A DNA stretch of 64,000 bases from Bacteroides helcogenes P 36-108 (GTDB lineage: Bacteria > Bacteroidota > Bacteroidia > Bacteroidales > Bacteroidaceae). The notes below the pieces were generated by a model. It did no database searches, was not told where the DNA came from, and saw only the letters and a list, made by a program, of their open reading frames with translations. Where the stretch lies: positions 3,100,001-3,164,000 of the forward strand of contig NC_014933.1 in NCBI RefSeq assembly GCF_000186225.1. Reading direction: 5' to 3'. This document shows, in pieces, positions 26,065-33,221 of this stretch; within the stretch, counting starts at the first letter, position 1, and each line of letters begins with the position of its first letter. The translations under genes were made by a program, and so were the position numbers.

Positions 26065-26219
26065 GCCTTTTTTAAATCAGCATACGTGCTGCTACTCATA
26101 CTGCCCAAACTGTGGCAGATTTGGTGGTTGGTGAAGCGCTCGCCATCTTGTGGGAACGACTTTTGCAGCAGATCCAGGAAGTCGCCCAGTTCTGCATAGG
26201 GGTGAAATTGTTTTTTCAT
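26061..26219 (-). CDS. Tiny hypothetical protein, upstream member of an overlapping pair
   Basis: 52 aa, MKKQFHPYAELGDFLDLLQK followed by SFPQDGERFTNHQICHSLGS. It reads like a short globular helical protein with a possible HTH-like stretch (FTNHQICHSLGSMSSSTYADL). It is divergent from the VirE-type gene and shares the upstream region that contains the TGACACCCTGTCACC repeats. It could be a regulator or accessory factor of that module; no family recognised. Confidence 0.5.
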   Translation of the reverse strand: MKKQFHPYAELGDFLDLLQKSFPQDGERFTNHQICHSLGSMSSSTYADLKKA

Positions 26220-26242
26220 CTCTGTGTAAAAAAATTAATTTG

Positions 26243-26379
26243 TGACACCCTGTCACCACCCTTGCATAACTTTTCCTTACGCACGCACGCGGGAGAAATT
26301 TATTTTTGAATCTGAAACTGAAATTCCACATGTATGCGCGTATATGGGAAAGTTGCACAAGGGTGGTGACAAGGTGTCA
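26243..26379. repeat. Facing copies of the TGACACCCTGTCACC unit between divergent genes
   Basis: Copy at 26243-26265 (TGACACCCTGTCACCACCC then TTGC) matches 25871-25893 at 22 of 23 bases. A third copy at 26355-26379 is in the opposite direction with a few changes. They bracket about 90 bp in the divergent control region of the tiny pair and the VirE-type gene. Possibly protein-binding sites. Confidence 0.7.
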
Positions 26380-26410
26380 AGGTTGTTAATCTCCGTTAAA
26401 TAATTCGGTA

Positions 26411-26436
26411 TCGTTTACCACATAGAAGGTAAACGA
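26411..26436. promoter_or_regulatory. Operator-like dyad TCGTTTACC-N8-GGTAAACGA
   Basis: Perfect 9-bp inverted repeat with an 8-bp spacer, ending five bases before the -33 element of the VirE-type gene. Position and shape suit a repressor or activator site. Confidence 0.55.
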
Positions 26437-26440
26437 CCGA

Positions 26441-26472
26441 TTTGCCCGTATGATTGATTATGCCCACCTTTG
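26441..26472 (+). promoter_or_regulatory. Promoter of the VirE-type gene
   Basis: -33 TTTG (26441-26444), 20-bp spacer, -7 CACCTTTG (26465-26472; one mismatch to TAnnTTTG). The start of transcription falls after the ATG at 26454, which excludes that ATG as the initiation codon. Confidence 0.65.
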
Positions 26473-26495
26473 CGGACGTAACAAAAAACAATAAT

Positions 26496-28595
26496 ATGGA
26501 AAACACCACAGTCAGCCTTTTCAAAGGCTATGCGGACACTTGTCCGACAGAGGTCCCTCTAAAAAATATCATCGAACTGCTATGCAACAATCCGGCCGTG
26601 GCAGAGCACACAGCCAAACACCGCTACTATGCAGAGCAGGGACAATCTACCGCCGCCGCCCGCGAAAAGGCTTCGTGCCCCTGTTTCGCCGTAAGTGTAC
26701 GCTTTGAAGGCGGAAAGCAGAAAGGCAACATCAGCCAATGGACGGGACTCTGCCCGGTGGACATAGACCACGTGCCGCCCGGACAGATGGAGCGTTGCAT
26801 AAAGCTGATCAGGGAAGACCGGCATACCCTGCTCCAATACGTCACCATAGGCGGGCAAGGCATACGCATCATCTGCCGATATACCGGACTGACCAACGCC
26901 AACGACCGGAACATGCGCATCCACGCCAATGTCTTTGCCATGGTGAACGAGCATTACACCCGCCTCACCGGTCTGGAGTGCGACCTGAAATGCAAGAATG
27001 CCACTCGCCTCAGCGGACTGGCACACGACGAGCATATCTTCTTCCGCCCCGATGCCGAGCCTTTCGCCCTGCCGGATAAAACCACCGCAAAGCGAAACAC
27101 GAGAAGTGTCTCCGACAGAGCCATCGGTCACCTGAAGCGGGTGACAGACATCGTCCGCCACCGGTTGGCAGACGAAGGAGTGGAATATGTGGAACACCGC
27201 CACAATGAATACATCATGCGCACGGGCTATCTGCTCAATGCCTACGGAGTAGCGCAGAAGGTGGCCACCGAATGGGCCGCGAAACGTTTTGCCGACTACG
27301 ATGGTGATGTGGCGGGCATCTTCGCCTCCTGTTACCTCAACACCGACGAGCACGGCAGCCTCACCCTCGGCAAGTGCCACAACTCCGGCCGGGACGAACG
27401 GCAGGACTTCACGGCTTCCGTGGCCGATATAGAGCAATTCCTCAACGGACAGGCTTCCTTCCGCAAAAACGTCATCACCGGAAAATGCGAAATACAACCC
27501 GACGGGGCAACGGAGTATGAGGAACTCACGGACCGCGCCGTCAACACTCTGTGGCGCAATATGTGCAAGGAAGTGAAGCCGGCAAACGTGGCACATATAC
27601 GGGCCGTGCTCGAATCGGACTTTGTAAACATCTTCAATCCCTTTGAACAATATTTTGAAAATCTTCCACCTTGGGACGGCGTCACCGACCACATCGCCGC
27701 GCTGGCCGCCGGAGTGCATGTCACGAACAACCAAGTCTCCTTTGCCGACTACTTCAAGAAGTGGCTGGTGGGCATGGTGGCTTCCCTCCATGACAAAGAA
27801 GTGGTGAACCATGAGATATTGGTGCTCATCGGCAAGCAGGGCATCTATAAGACCACATGGCTCAACAATCTGCTGCCGCCCGAACTGCGCCGGTACTTCT
27901 ATCTGAAATCCAACGCCCACCGCATCACTAAAGACGACCTGCTCACCCTTGCCGAATTTGCCATGGTGTGCCTCGAAGAACTGGATGAAATGGAGACACA
28001 GGAGGTGAACCAGATAAAGGCGCTCACCACCATGAAGACCATAAACGAACGGGCAGCATACGCGCACTACAAAGAGAATCGCCTGCACATAGCCAGCTTT
28101 TGCGGAACCAGCAACAACACGCACTTCCTGGTGGACCTCAGCGGAAACCGACGCTGGCTGCCCTTTGAGGTAGAAAACATCGACAATCCGTATAAGCATC
28201 CCGTAAACTATGACGGCATCTACGCCCAAGCGCATGCGCTGGCCAAGAATGGCTTTCGCTATTGGCTGGAAGACAGGGAAATTAAAATGCTGAACATACA
28301 TAACAAACATTTCGAAGTGCCCTGCATAGAGCAAGAGCTTATATTGACCCACTATCGCCGCCCCATGCCGGGCGAAAGGTGCAAGTTCGTCAGCAATACA
28401 CAGATATTGTGCCACATCAACATGGGCATCCGCCAAAAGCTAAGCCCTGTCAGGATAGGCATGGTGATGAAGCAGGAAGGCTTCGAAGCCATGCGGGCAG
28501 GCGGCAAACGCGGCTACCGGGTGATAGAACTCACCGGTGATGAAATACAAGCCAACCTCTACGCCATGGGCCGCTATACCGAAAACCGGGAATAA
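26496..28595 (+). CDS. VirE-type primase/helicase-like protein (BT4734-like N-terminus)
   Basis: 699 aa from the ATG at 26496 (MENTTVSLFKGYADTCPTEV). The N-terminal ~200 residues match the BT4734/VirE_N primase-like domain (CPVDIDHVPPGQ with acidic residues, IGGQGIRIICRYTG). The C-terminal half is a virulence-associated-E, superfamily-3-like ATPase: ILVLIGKQGIYKTTWLNNLL (Walker A), MVCLEELDEME (Walker B-like) and FLVDLSGNRRWLPFEVE (sensor/arginine). Likely a replication or repair ATPase of mobile-element origin. The gene is markedly GC-richer than the capsule genes around it. It is transcribed against the capsule operon. Confidence 0.88.
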   Translation: MENTTVSLFKGYADTCPTEVPLKNIIELLCNNPAVAEHTAKHRYYAEQGQSTAAAREKASCPCFAVSVRFEGGKQKGNISQWTGLCPVDIDHVPPGQMERCIKLIREDRHTLLQYVTIGGQGIRIICRYTGLTNANDRNMRIHANVFAMVNEHYTRLTGLECDLKCKNATRLSGLAHDEHIFFRPDAEPFALPDKTTAKRNTRSVSDRAIGHLKRVTDIVRHRLADEGVEYVEHRHNEYIMRTGYLLNAYGVAQKVATEWAAKRFADYDGDVAGIFASCYLNTDEHGSLTLGKCHNSGRDERQDFTASVADIEQFLNGQASFRKNVITGKCEIQPDGATEYEELTDRAVNTLWRNMCKEVKPANVAHIRAVLESDFVNIFNPFEQYFENLPPWDGVTDHIAALAAGVHVTNNQVSFADYFKKWLVGMVASLHDKEVVNHEILVLIGKQGIYKTTWLNNLLPPELRRYFYLKSNAHRITKDDLLTLAEFAMVCLEELDEMETQEVNQIKALTTMKTINERAAYAHYKENRLHIASFCGTSNNTHFLVDLSGNRRWLPFEVENIDNPYKHPVNYDGIYAQAHALAKNGFRYWLEDREIKMLNIHNKHFEVPCIEQELILTHYRRPMPGERCKFVSNTQILCHINMGIRQKLSPVRIGMVMKQEGFEAMRAGGKRGYRVIELTGDEIQANLYAMGRYTENRE

Positions 28596-28608
28596 ACGGA
28601 CACCGGCA

Positions 28609-28827
28609 TCAAGGCTCGCCCAGCGCCTCCACAATGAGACGCACCTGGGCAGGCGTGAAGCTGCGCACCTTGGTGCTGAATCCGGAAGCGCGAAGTGCCT
28701 CTGCCAGTGAAGGCTGGAGGTAAATCCACTGCATCAGTTTGCGGCGGGCCGAACCTGCCGTGATGTCGGGACAATAACAGACGGCAAGCTCACCTATGCC
28801 GTAGGAACGTATGTGAAAAGACTCCAT
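28609..28827 (-). CDS. DUF4248-domain small protein
   Basis: 72 aa from the ATG at 28827 (MESFHIRSYGIGELAVCYCP); the frame is open farther upstream but without domain similarity. The pattern FxIRxYGxxELAxxYxP...AxxxLxxWI...L...TPxQVxxIVEALGEP is the DUF4248 family, found in Bacteroidales beside VirE-type and HU-like genes. Function unknown. It is convergent with the VirE-type gene (13 bp between stops). The 314 bp upstream, to the HU-like gene, hold that gene's promoter and the 23-nt-phased repeats. Confidence 0.8.
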   Translation of the reverse strand: MESFHIRSYGIGELAVCYCPDITAGSARRKLMQWIYLQPSLAEALRASGFSTKVRSFTPAQVRLIVEALGEP

Positions 28828-29008
28828 ATCCGCAATGTATCTTGTTGTGAACGAGAAAAGAAACTCATCAATTAATTCATTACAAATATAGGCATTTCTC
28901 CGCATATTATCAACCTCTGATACGGGCATTATCGTGCAATGTTGTGCATCATGATGCCCTATGGCTGCGCATGATGCCGGATGGCGTCGGCCACTGTTGC
29001 GGATGTAG

Positions 29009-29016
29009 TATCTTTG
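29009..29016 (+). promoter_or_regulatory. Probable -7 element of the HU-like gene
   Basis: TATCTTTG, exact TAnnTTTG. It gives a ~120-nt leader that contains the phased repeats. No clear -33 TTTG. Confidence 0.5.
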
Positions 29017-29038
29017 ACATACCAAACGATGGAGGTCT

Positions 29039-29096
29039 AAGATTAGTAATGACGACGCGCGAAGATTAGTAATCATTCAGCCGCAAGATTGGTAAT
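29039..29096 (+). repeat. Three 12-bp repeats AAGATTAGTAAT at exactly 23-nt period
   Basis: Copies start at 29039, 29062 and 29085; the third has one change (AAGATTGGTAAT). They lie in the transcribed leader of the HU-like gene, if the -7 element at 29009 is right. The phasing (about two helical turns) suggests a protein array or a structured RNA. Confidence 0.8.
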
Positions 29097-29141
29097 CGTG
29101 ATTCTATAATTATTATTTTACTAAAAAAACTATCAAAGATT

Positions 29142-29681
29142 ATGATCAATTACAGTACAGTGATGCGAAGCAATCCGGCGAACAAGACGGCGCCCAAGAA
29201 AGCGTATGCCAGTGCGCAGTATTCTGAAGTGATGGACATCAACAAGTTTGCCGAGCATATAGCCAGTCATGGCTGTGTATATAAACGGGCGGACATCGTA
29301 GCCATCCTGACCATGTCCGTGGACTGCATGAGAGAACTGATGCTTGCCGGACAAAAGATCCAGTTGGGCGACCTCGGCAGTTTCTCTGTCAGCATCAACA
29401 GTATCGGCGCGCCTACCGCCAAGGAGTTCAACCCCGCCATCCACATCAAGAAGCTGAATGTGAACTGGACCTGCGGCGAGAGATTCACCACCCTATTAGA
29501 CAGTGCCGACTTCAACCTTGTGGCCACGCGCCTGGCAACCCGTGCCATTGTGAAAGCACTGAAAGCCGGTGAAACCACCGTGGACATATCCAAGCCCACC
29601 ACTACCACACCGGAAGGAGGCAACCAGCCCACTAATCCGGGCGGAGGAGGCGGTGACGAAAACGAAAACCCGTTGGGATAA
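29142..29681 (+). CDS. HU/IHF-like DNA-binding protein
   Basis: 179 aa. Residues ~30-125 resemble the long HU-like form of Bacteroidales: MDINKFAEHIASHGCVYKRA, DIVAILTMSVDCMRELMLAG, IQLGDLGSFSVSI (HU 'G-x-G-x-F' loop). The C-terminal ~40 residues are a low-complexity Thr/Pro/Gly tail (TTTTPEGGNQ, NPGGGGGDENEN). It probably binds DNA and belongs with the VirE-type, DUF4248 and smalltalk genes. The start ATG at 29142 follows the phased repeats. Confidence 0.88.
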   Translation: MINYSTVMRSNPANKTAPKKAYASAQYSEVMDINKFAEHIASHGCVYKRADIVAILTMSVDCMRELMLAGQKIQLGDLGSFSVSINSIGAPTAKEFNPAIHIKKLNVNWTCGERFTTLLDSADFNLVATRLATRAIVKALKAGETTVDISKPTTTTPEGGNQPTNPGGGGGDENENPLG

Positions 29682-29720
29682 TACTTGTATCACAAAACAA
29701 ATTAATAATATCATTGCGTT

Positions 29721-29831
29721 ATGAAAGAAAAATCATCTTCTTCTGTATGGGGCATTATCCTCAAAGTTGTCGTCGCAGTGGCTACTGCTCTGGCGGGTGT
29801 ATTGGGCCTGAACTCATGCATGAAAGTCTGA
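29721..29831 (+). CDS. Smalltalk-type small membrane peptide
   Basis: 36 aa: MKEKSSSSVWGIILKVVVAV, then ATALAGVLGLNSCMKV. A charged start, one hydrophobic helix and a short tail match the short 'smalltalk' peptides that follow HU-like genes in Bacteroides. In other genomes it is normally followed by an N-acetylmuramoyl-L-alanine amidase gene; none is present here. It lies 39 bp downstream of the HU-like gene and is probably cotranscribed. Function unknown. Confidence 0.8.
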   Translation: MKEKSSSSVWGIILKVVVAVATALAGVLGLNSCMKV

Positions 29832-29860
29832 ACCGCATGAAAGCAGGCAGTTTCTATCAG

Positions 29861-29890
29861 AACTATCGGGAGGTGCGCCTCCTGATAGTT
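29861..29890. terminator. Hairpin between convergent smalltalk and sugar-transferase genes
   Basis: 13-bp stem AACTATCGGGAGG with CCTCCTGATAGTT (one G-T pair) and a TGCG loop. Neither side has a strong T run, so it is a weak or atypical terminator. It lies 10 bp past the end of the sugar transferase gene, inside the capsule transcript. Confidence 0.55.
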
Positions 29891-29899
29891 CCCTGTTTA

Positions 29900-30535
29900 T
29901 CAGAACTTCTTTCCAAAAGCAATATTCATAAATGTCATAAAAAGAATTTTGGCATCAAAAAACCAAGAACGGCGTTCCAAATAAAACAAATCATAGCGAA
30001 GACGACGAAGCATTTTCTCCATAGTATCTGTATAACCATTATAAAGAGTTGCATATGATGTTACCCCCGGACGAATCTGAAATAAATAACGATAACGGGA
30101 ATCACGCTCCATTATTTGGTCAATATAATACTTTCTCTCGGGACGCGGTCCTATGAAAGCCATATCACCACAAAACACATTCCACAATTGAGGAAGTTCA
30201 TCCAAATGGTGCTCACGGAGAAATTTGCCTATTTTTGTCAGCCGTTCATCTCTGCCGCCAGCATAAAGAGCAGGACCATATTTCTCTGCATCCAACTTCA
30301 TGCTGCGAAATTTATAAATACAGAAAGGGCGACCAAAGCGTCCAATACGTTCTTGCTTAAAGATGGCCGGTCCTCCATCTTCATGTTTCACGGCCAAATA
30401 GCAAATCAAGAACAAAGGCGAAAATATAACAAGAGCGACCATTGCCAAAAAACAGTCACCGATACGCTTTACATTGCGTTCAAAAGCATTCATCCCATCC
30501 GGAATAAAATGATTATCTTCGTCCATTGATTTCAT
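29900..30535 (-). CDS. Initiating sugar-phosphate transferase (PglC/WcaJ type)
   Basis: 211 aa from the ATG at 30535, just after the upxZ stop; an ATG at 30574 inside upxZ is also in frame. It puts the first sugar phosphate on undecaprenyl phosphate. One N-terminal hydrophobic segment (ALVIFSPLFLICYLAV) is followed by the catalytic core: IFKQERIGRFGRPFCIYKFR (K-FRSM), the LTKIGKFLREHHLDELPQLW motif, FIGPRPERKYYI and IRPGVTSYATLYNGYTD. It is the third gene of the operon, before the opposite-strand island. Sugar specificity unknown. Confidence 0.94.
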   Translation of the reverse strand: MKSMDEDNHFIPDGMNAFERNVKRIGDCFLAMVALVIFSPLFLICYLAVKHEDGGPAIFKQERIGRFGRPFCIYKFRSMKLDAEKYGPALYAGGRDERLTKIGKFLREHHLDELPQLWNVFCGDMAFIGPRPERKYYIDQIMERDSRYRYLFQIRPGVTSYATLYNGYTDTMEKMLRRLRYDLFYLERRSWFFDAKILFMTFMNIAFGKKF

Positions 30536-30555
30536 TTTCAATCTGTTTAGTTTAG

Positions 30556-31041
30556 CTAATCTACGTATTCCCACGGATAGGGATTATCCACCACATTCCG
30601 GAACTCGGCAATGGCTTCCTGCTGCTCGGCGCTAAGCGGCTGTCCCTCCCAAGAGGTGATAATGGCACGGGCTTCGTCGGCCAAAGGCTCGTCAAAAACC
30701 TCACCATAGCAAGCCGTGAGCAGACGGAGCTTGAGCAGCGAGGCGGGAAGGGAATCGAGGACGTCCCAACAACGGTTCAGCACTTCCTGAATATGATCCT
30801 GTTTTTCGCCATGATCTATGAAAGAGGCACTGTAACCCATCAAAAGGGCAAGGCAGACGTTGGCCTGTTCTTCGATAGTAGAGCCACCGGAAATAGAATC
30901 ATACAAAGCCGTGGCCAAGCAGTACACTTGACCGTTGCGACGGGACAATTCATCGCTATAAACAGGACTGCCGTCCGTACCCAGATACATCAGGTCGTGC
31001 GCAGCACGCTGAAGGGAGATTGCTTCTTCGGAAAGAGACAT
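30556..31041 (-). CDS. upxZ: UpxZ-type inhibitor of heterologous capsule antitermination
   Basis: 161 aa. It sits second in the operon, 56 bp after upxY, as UpxZ proteins do in Bacteroides capsule loci. The sequence is helical: MSLSEEAISLQRAAHDLMYL, SGGSTIEEQANVCLALLMGY, LLKLRLLTACYGEVF. UpxZ proteins are known to block the action of UpxY from other capsule loci, so that one capsule dominates. The assignment rests on position, length and partial similarity recalled from the family. Confidence 0.88.
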   Translation of the reverse strand: MSLSEEAISLQRAAHDLMYLGTDGSPVYSDELSRRNGQVYCLATALYDSISGGSTIEEQANVCLALLMGYSASFIDHGEKQDHIQEVLNRCWDVLDSLPASLLKLRLLTACYGEVFDEPLADEARAIITSWEGQPLSAEQQEAIAEFRNVVDNPYPWEYVD

Positions 31042-31097
31042 GATGAATAATGAATTATAAATTAAAAATTAAAGAGCAGAATATTTAATATGAAAGG

Positions 31098-31634
31098 TCA
31101 GCCGATTACTTCTATCAAATCGGGATGGATGGTGGCCATCGCAACAGCAATGACACCCTGTATCTGAACAACCACACGGCGGTCGCGAGCACCCTTCACT
31201 TTCAGGAAAATCCCCTCCTGACCCTCGAAGTCGCCGCCCGTGACACGAACCTTAGTGCCTTTGGAGAGGTTCAGATCTTCGGGACGAAAATAAAGGAGAT
31301 GGTCGTTGTAAGTTCCGGCAACGGCAATGAAGCGCTGCATCTCATGGTCGGGAATGATTATCTTACGCCCGCTACGGGTATCGGTGATGTATTGCAGGTA
31401 GGATACCTGAGACTTGACACGCTTCAATGCGGAAGGAAGGGCATGGACAAAAAGAAGGTTGTGGACAACGGGCACAAGGGCACGGACCTTCCTGCCTCTG
31501 CGCAGGCTCACCTTGTATTGCATGGGGACGAAACAGCCTATCTGTTCCTTTTCGAGAAGGCGCATGGCATCCGGCTCCCGCCGGTATGTGGCACGCATGG
31601 CGTACCAGATTTCGGTTTCTTTCTCCCTATCCAT
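31098..31634 (-). CDS. upxY: UpxY-type NusG-like transcription antiterminator of the capsule locus
   Basis: 178 aa. The N-terminal NGN domain begins EIWYAMRATYRREPDAMRLL, with CFVPMQYKVSLRRGRKVRAL and VVHNLLFVHA. The C-terminal KOW part includes GTKVRVTGGDFEGQEGIFLK. UpxY proteins stop early termination in their own operon's leader and act only on their own locus. The ATG at 31634 follows a structured ~200-nt leader. It is the first gene of the capsule operon and would be on only when the invertible promoter is turned. Confidence 0.95.
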   Translation of the reverse strand: MDREKETEIWYAMRATYRREPDAMRLLEKEQIGCFVPMQYKVSLRRGRKVRALVPVVHNLLFVHALPSALKRVKSQVSYLQYITDTRSGRKIIIPDHEMQRFIAVAGTYNDHLLYFRPEDLNLSKGTKVRVTGGDFEGQEGIFLKVKGARDRRVVVQIQGVIAVAMATIHPDLIEVIG

Positions 31635-31831
31635 CTTCGATTGTGTTCAGAAAAGGGCATTCCTCCGGGGCTTTAAACCCCGTACATTGTACTGGAATTC
31701 AATCAATTGCGAGCATTTTATGTGAAATACGGCAAGCTTTATGCCCATCTTGCCAACAGACTTTTTACAAGTCTTCATCTCTAATTGTAAAAACAACTAT
31801 GTATCAATATGTTATAAACGAAAATCGTCCA
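31635..31831 (-). promoter_or_regulatory. Untranslated leader of the capsule operon
   Basis: About 197 nt between the invertible segment and upxY. Minus-strand hairpins are visible at 31666-31682 (CGGGGTTTAAAGCCCCG), 31731-31754 (GGCAAG...CTTGCC) and 31758-31774 (AGACTT...AAGTCT). This is the region where UpxY proteins act on RNA polymerase, so pause or termination signals are expected; which hairpin does it cannot be read from sequence. Confidence 0.6.
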
Positions 31832-31855
31832 TTAGACGTACGTTTAATGAACGCA
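31832..31855 (+). repeat. Left inverted repeat of the invertible promoter segment
   Basis: 24 bp, a perfect inverted match to 32025-32048. It contains AGACGTACGT, which fits the ARACGTWCGT core I recall for sites of the Mpi serine recombinase of B. fragilis. Confidence 0.93.
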
Positions 31856-31995
31856 TATTTTGGGCATATTATATATCATGCAATTTTTATAGAAACATAC
31901 ATTTTGTTTCTATAATAAAAAGTTTCCCAAGTTGTTGATTGTTAATTAAATGATACTATATTTATGAATACTATTCATTTTATTTTCAAAAATAT

Positions 31996-32026
31996 TTTGT
32001 AATTTCATTTCTTGAAAGTACCTTTG
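31996..32026 (+). promoter_or_regulatory. Capsule promoter inside the invertible segment
   Basis: -33 TTTG (31996-31999), 19-bp spacer, -7 TACCTTTG (32019-32026) overlapping the start of the right repeat. Direction is plus, opposite to the capsule genes. Confidence 0.85.
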
Positions 32027-32048
32027 CGTTCATTAAACGTACGTCTAA
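32025..32048 (-). repeat. Right inverted repeat of the invertible promoter segment
   Basis: 24 bp, perfect inverted partner of 31832-31855; it includes ACGTACGTCT. Confidence 0.93.
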
Positions 32049-32300
32049 AAAACGCAATAAAACACACATAATCAACTATTTACATAATAACAATTTCATT
32101 ATTATGCCCATATAATCAGAGAAGAGAAGTAAATTTTATCCAAATAAGATATATTTCAAAAAAAATATACCCATATACAGACTATACTTATTATCACAGG
32201 AAGATAAAAAGATAGGAAAAAAATATGTACTGAAACAGTGCAATTACCGATTTAGGAATTAATTTTCCCTTTTTTATGCATGGAGTTCGTTAATATGTTC

Positions 32301-32308
32301 TATATTTG
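32301..32308 (+). promoter_or_regulatory. Probable promoter -7 of the DUF3298 gene
   Basis: TATATTTG, exact TAnnTTTG, about 49 bp before the start codon. The 250 bp between the right inverted repeat and this element hold no gene I can see and are very AT-rich. Confidence 0.55.
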
Positions 32309-32356
32309 TCGATAAAGATCATCGATTGAAATGTTGATTTATAAACAAAATTCAAT

Positions 32357-33211
32357 ATGAAAAAGCAAACTGTCAGCCTACTTGTCCTTCTGCTTGCGGC
32401 AAGCGGCTTTTTCTTTTCTTGCGGTAACACCGTGAACAAAAACACGGGAGCGCTGGAGTTCGACAGCATACAGGTGAATGTGACAGCCCACCTCTTTGGT
32501 GACACAGCCAAACCCGCATGCAATCTTGTTATCAACTTGGCATATACCGTGAAGTCATCGGATGCTAAACTGAAAGATAGCCTGAACTCCATCTTCCTAT
32601 CCGCCTGCTTCGGCGAAAAGTATATGACAATGACACCCGAAGAGGCTGTCAGGAAATATAAAGAAAAATACGTCAGCGATTATCGGAAAGACCTGGAACC
32701 CATGTACCGGAAGGATGAACAGGACAAAGAGGACAATGCAGAGATAGGAGCCTGGTACTCTTATTATAAAGGTATAGAAAGCCACATCAGACAATATGTG
32801 AAGAACCTGCTGTCCTACCGAATCGACTATAACGAATATACAGGTGGAGCGCATGGCATATATATGTCCACTTTCCTTAACATAGACCTGCGTACATTAA
32901 GCCCTGTCCGGCTGGATGATCTGTTTGTAAGCGACTATAAAGAAGCACTTACCGATTTACTATGGAATCAGTTGATGGCGGACAACAAAGTAGCTACCCG
33001 TCAGGAACTGGAAGACATGGGATATGCTACTACCGGCGATCTGGAACCGACAGAGAACTTCTACATCAGCGGGGAGGGCATCACGTTTTACTATAATGTA
33101 TATGACATTGCCCCTTATGTGATGGGACCTGTGAAAATCACTCTGCCGTATGAAGCCATACAACATCTGCTGAGCGACGACAACGGAATCCTCAACTCAA
33201 TTAAAGACTAA
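32357..33211 (+). CDS. DUF3298 (RsiV-like) lipoprotein
   Basis: 284 aa. The start MKKQTVSLLVLLLAASGFFF then SCGN is a lipoprotein signal with the lipobox cysteine at about residue 22, so the mature protein is membrane-anchored. The C-terminal part has the DUF3298 pattern (YNEYTGGAHGIYMSTFLNID, LRTLSPVRLDDLF, EGITFYYNVYDIAPY, VKITLPYEAI). In RsiV the domain binds lysozyme, but most members have no known role. It borders the capsule switch and could receive readthrough from the promoter while that is OFF. rsmG follows 10 bp downstream. Confidence 0.9.
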   Translation: MKKQTVSLLVLLLAASGFFFSCGNTVNKNTGALEFDSIQVNVTAHLFGDTAKPACNLVINLAYTVKSSDAKLKDSLNSIFLSACFGEKYMTMTPEEAVRKYKEKYVSDYRKDLEPMYRKDEQDKEDNAEIGAWYSYYKGIESHIRQYVKNLLSYRIDYNEYTGGAHGIYMSTFLNIDLRTLSPVRLDDLFVSDYKEALTDLLWNQLMADNKVATRQELEDMGYATTGDLEPTENFYISGEGITFYYNVYDIAPYVMGPVKITLPYEAIQHLLSDDNGILNSIKD

Positions 33212-33221
33212 GAAGCAGCTT

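Larger units (their letters stand above)
31832..32048. other. Invertible capsule promoter element, in OFF orientation
   Basis: 217 bp from outer edge to outer edge, with 169 bp between the repeats. The only full consensus promoter inside points to the right, away from upxY. Inversion would place its -7 at about 31854-31861 facing upxY, with a ~210-nt leader. No recombinase gene is in the window, so inversion would depend on a recombinase encoded elsewhere. Confidence 0.9.

Noticed and set aside
25780..26199. 139-codon plus-strand frame
   Set aside because: Antisense to the two tiny overlapping genes and across the inverted repeat; composition is not protein-like.
26454..26496. ATG at 26454 as the start of the VirE-type protein
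   Set aside because: It lies between the -33 and -7 elements, upstream of the predicted transcript start; the ATG at 26496 fits.
26580..28436. 618-codon open frame on the minus strand
   Set aside because: Exactly antisense to the VirE-type gene in GC-rich sequence; no domain sense in its translation.
31987..31994. TATTTTTG on the minus strand inside the invertible segment as a promoter facing upxY
   Set aside because: No -33 TTTG at the right distance; AT-rich sequence makes such matches likely by chance.
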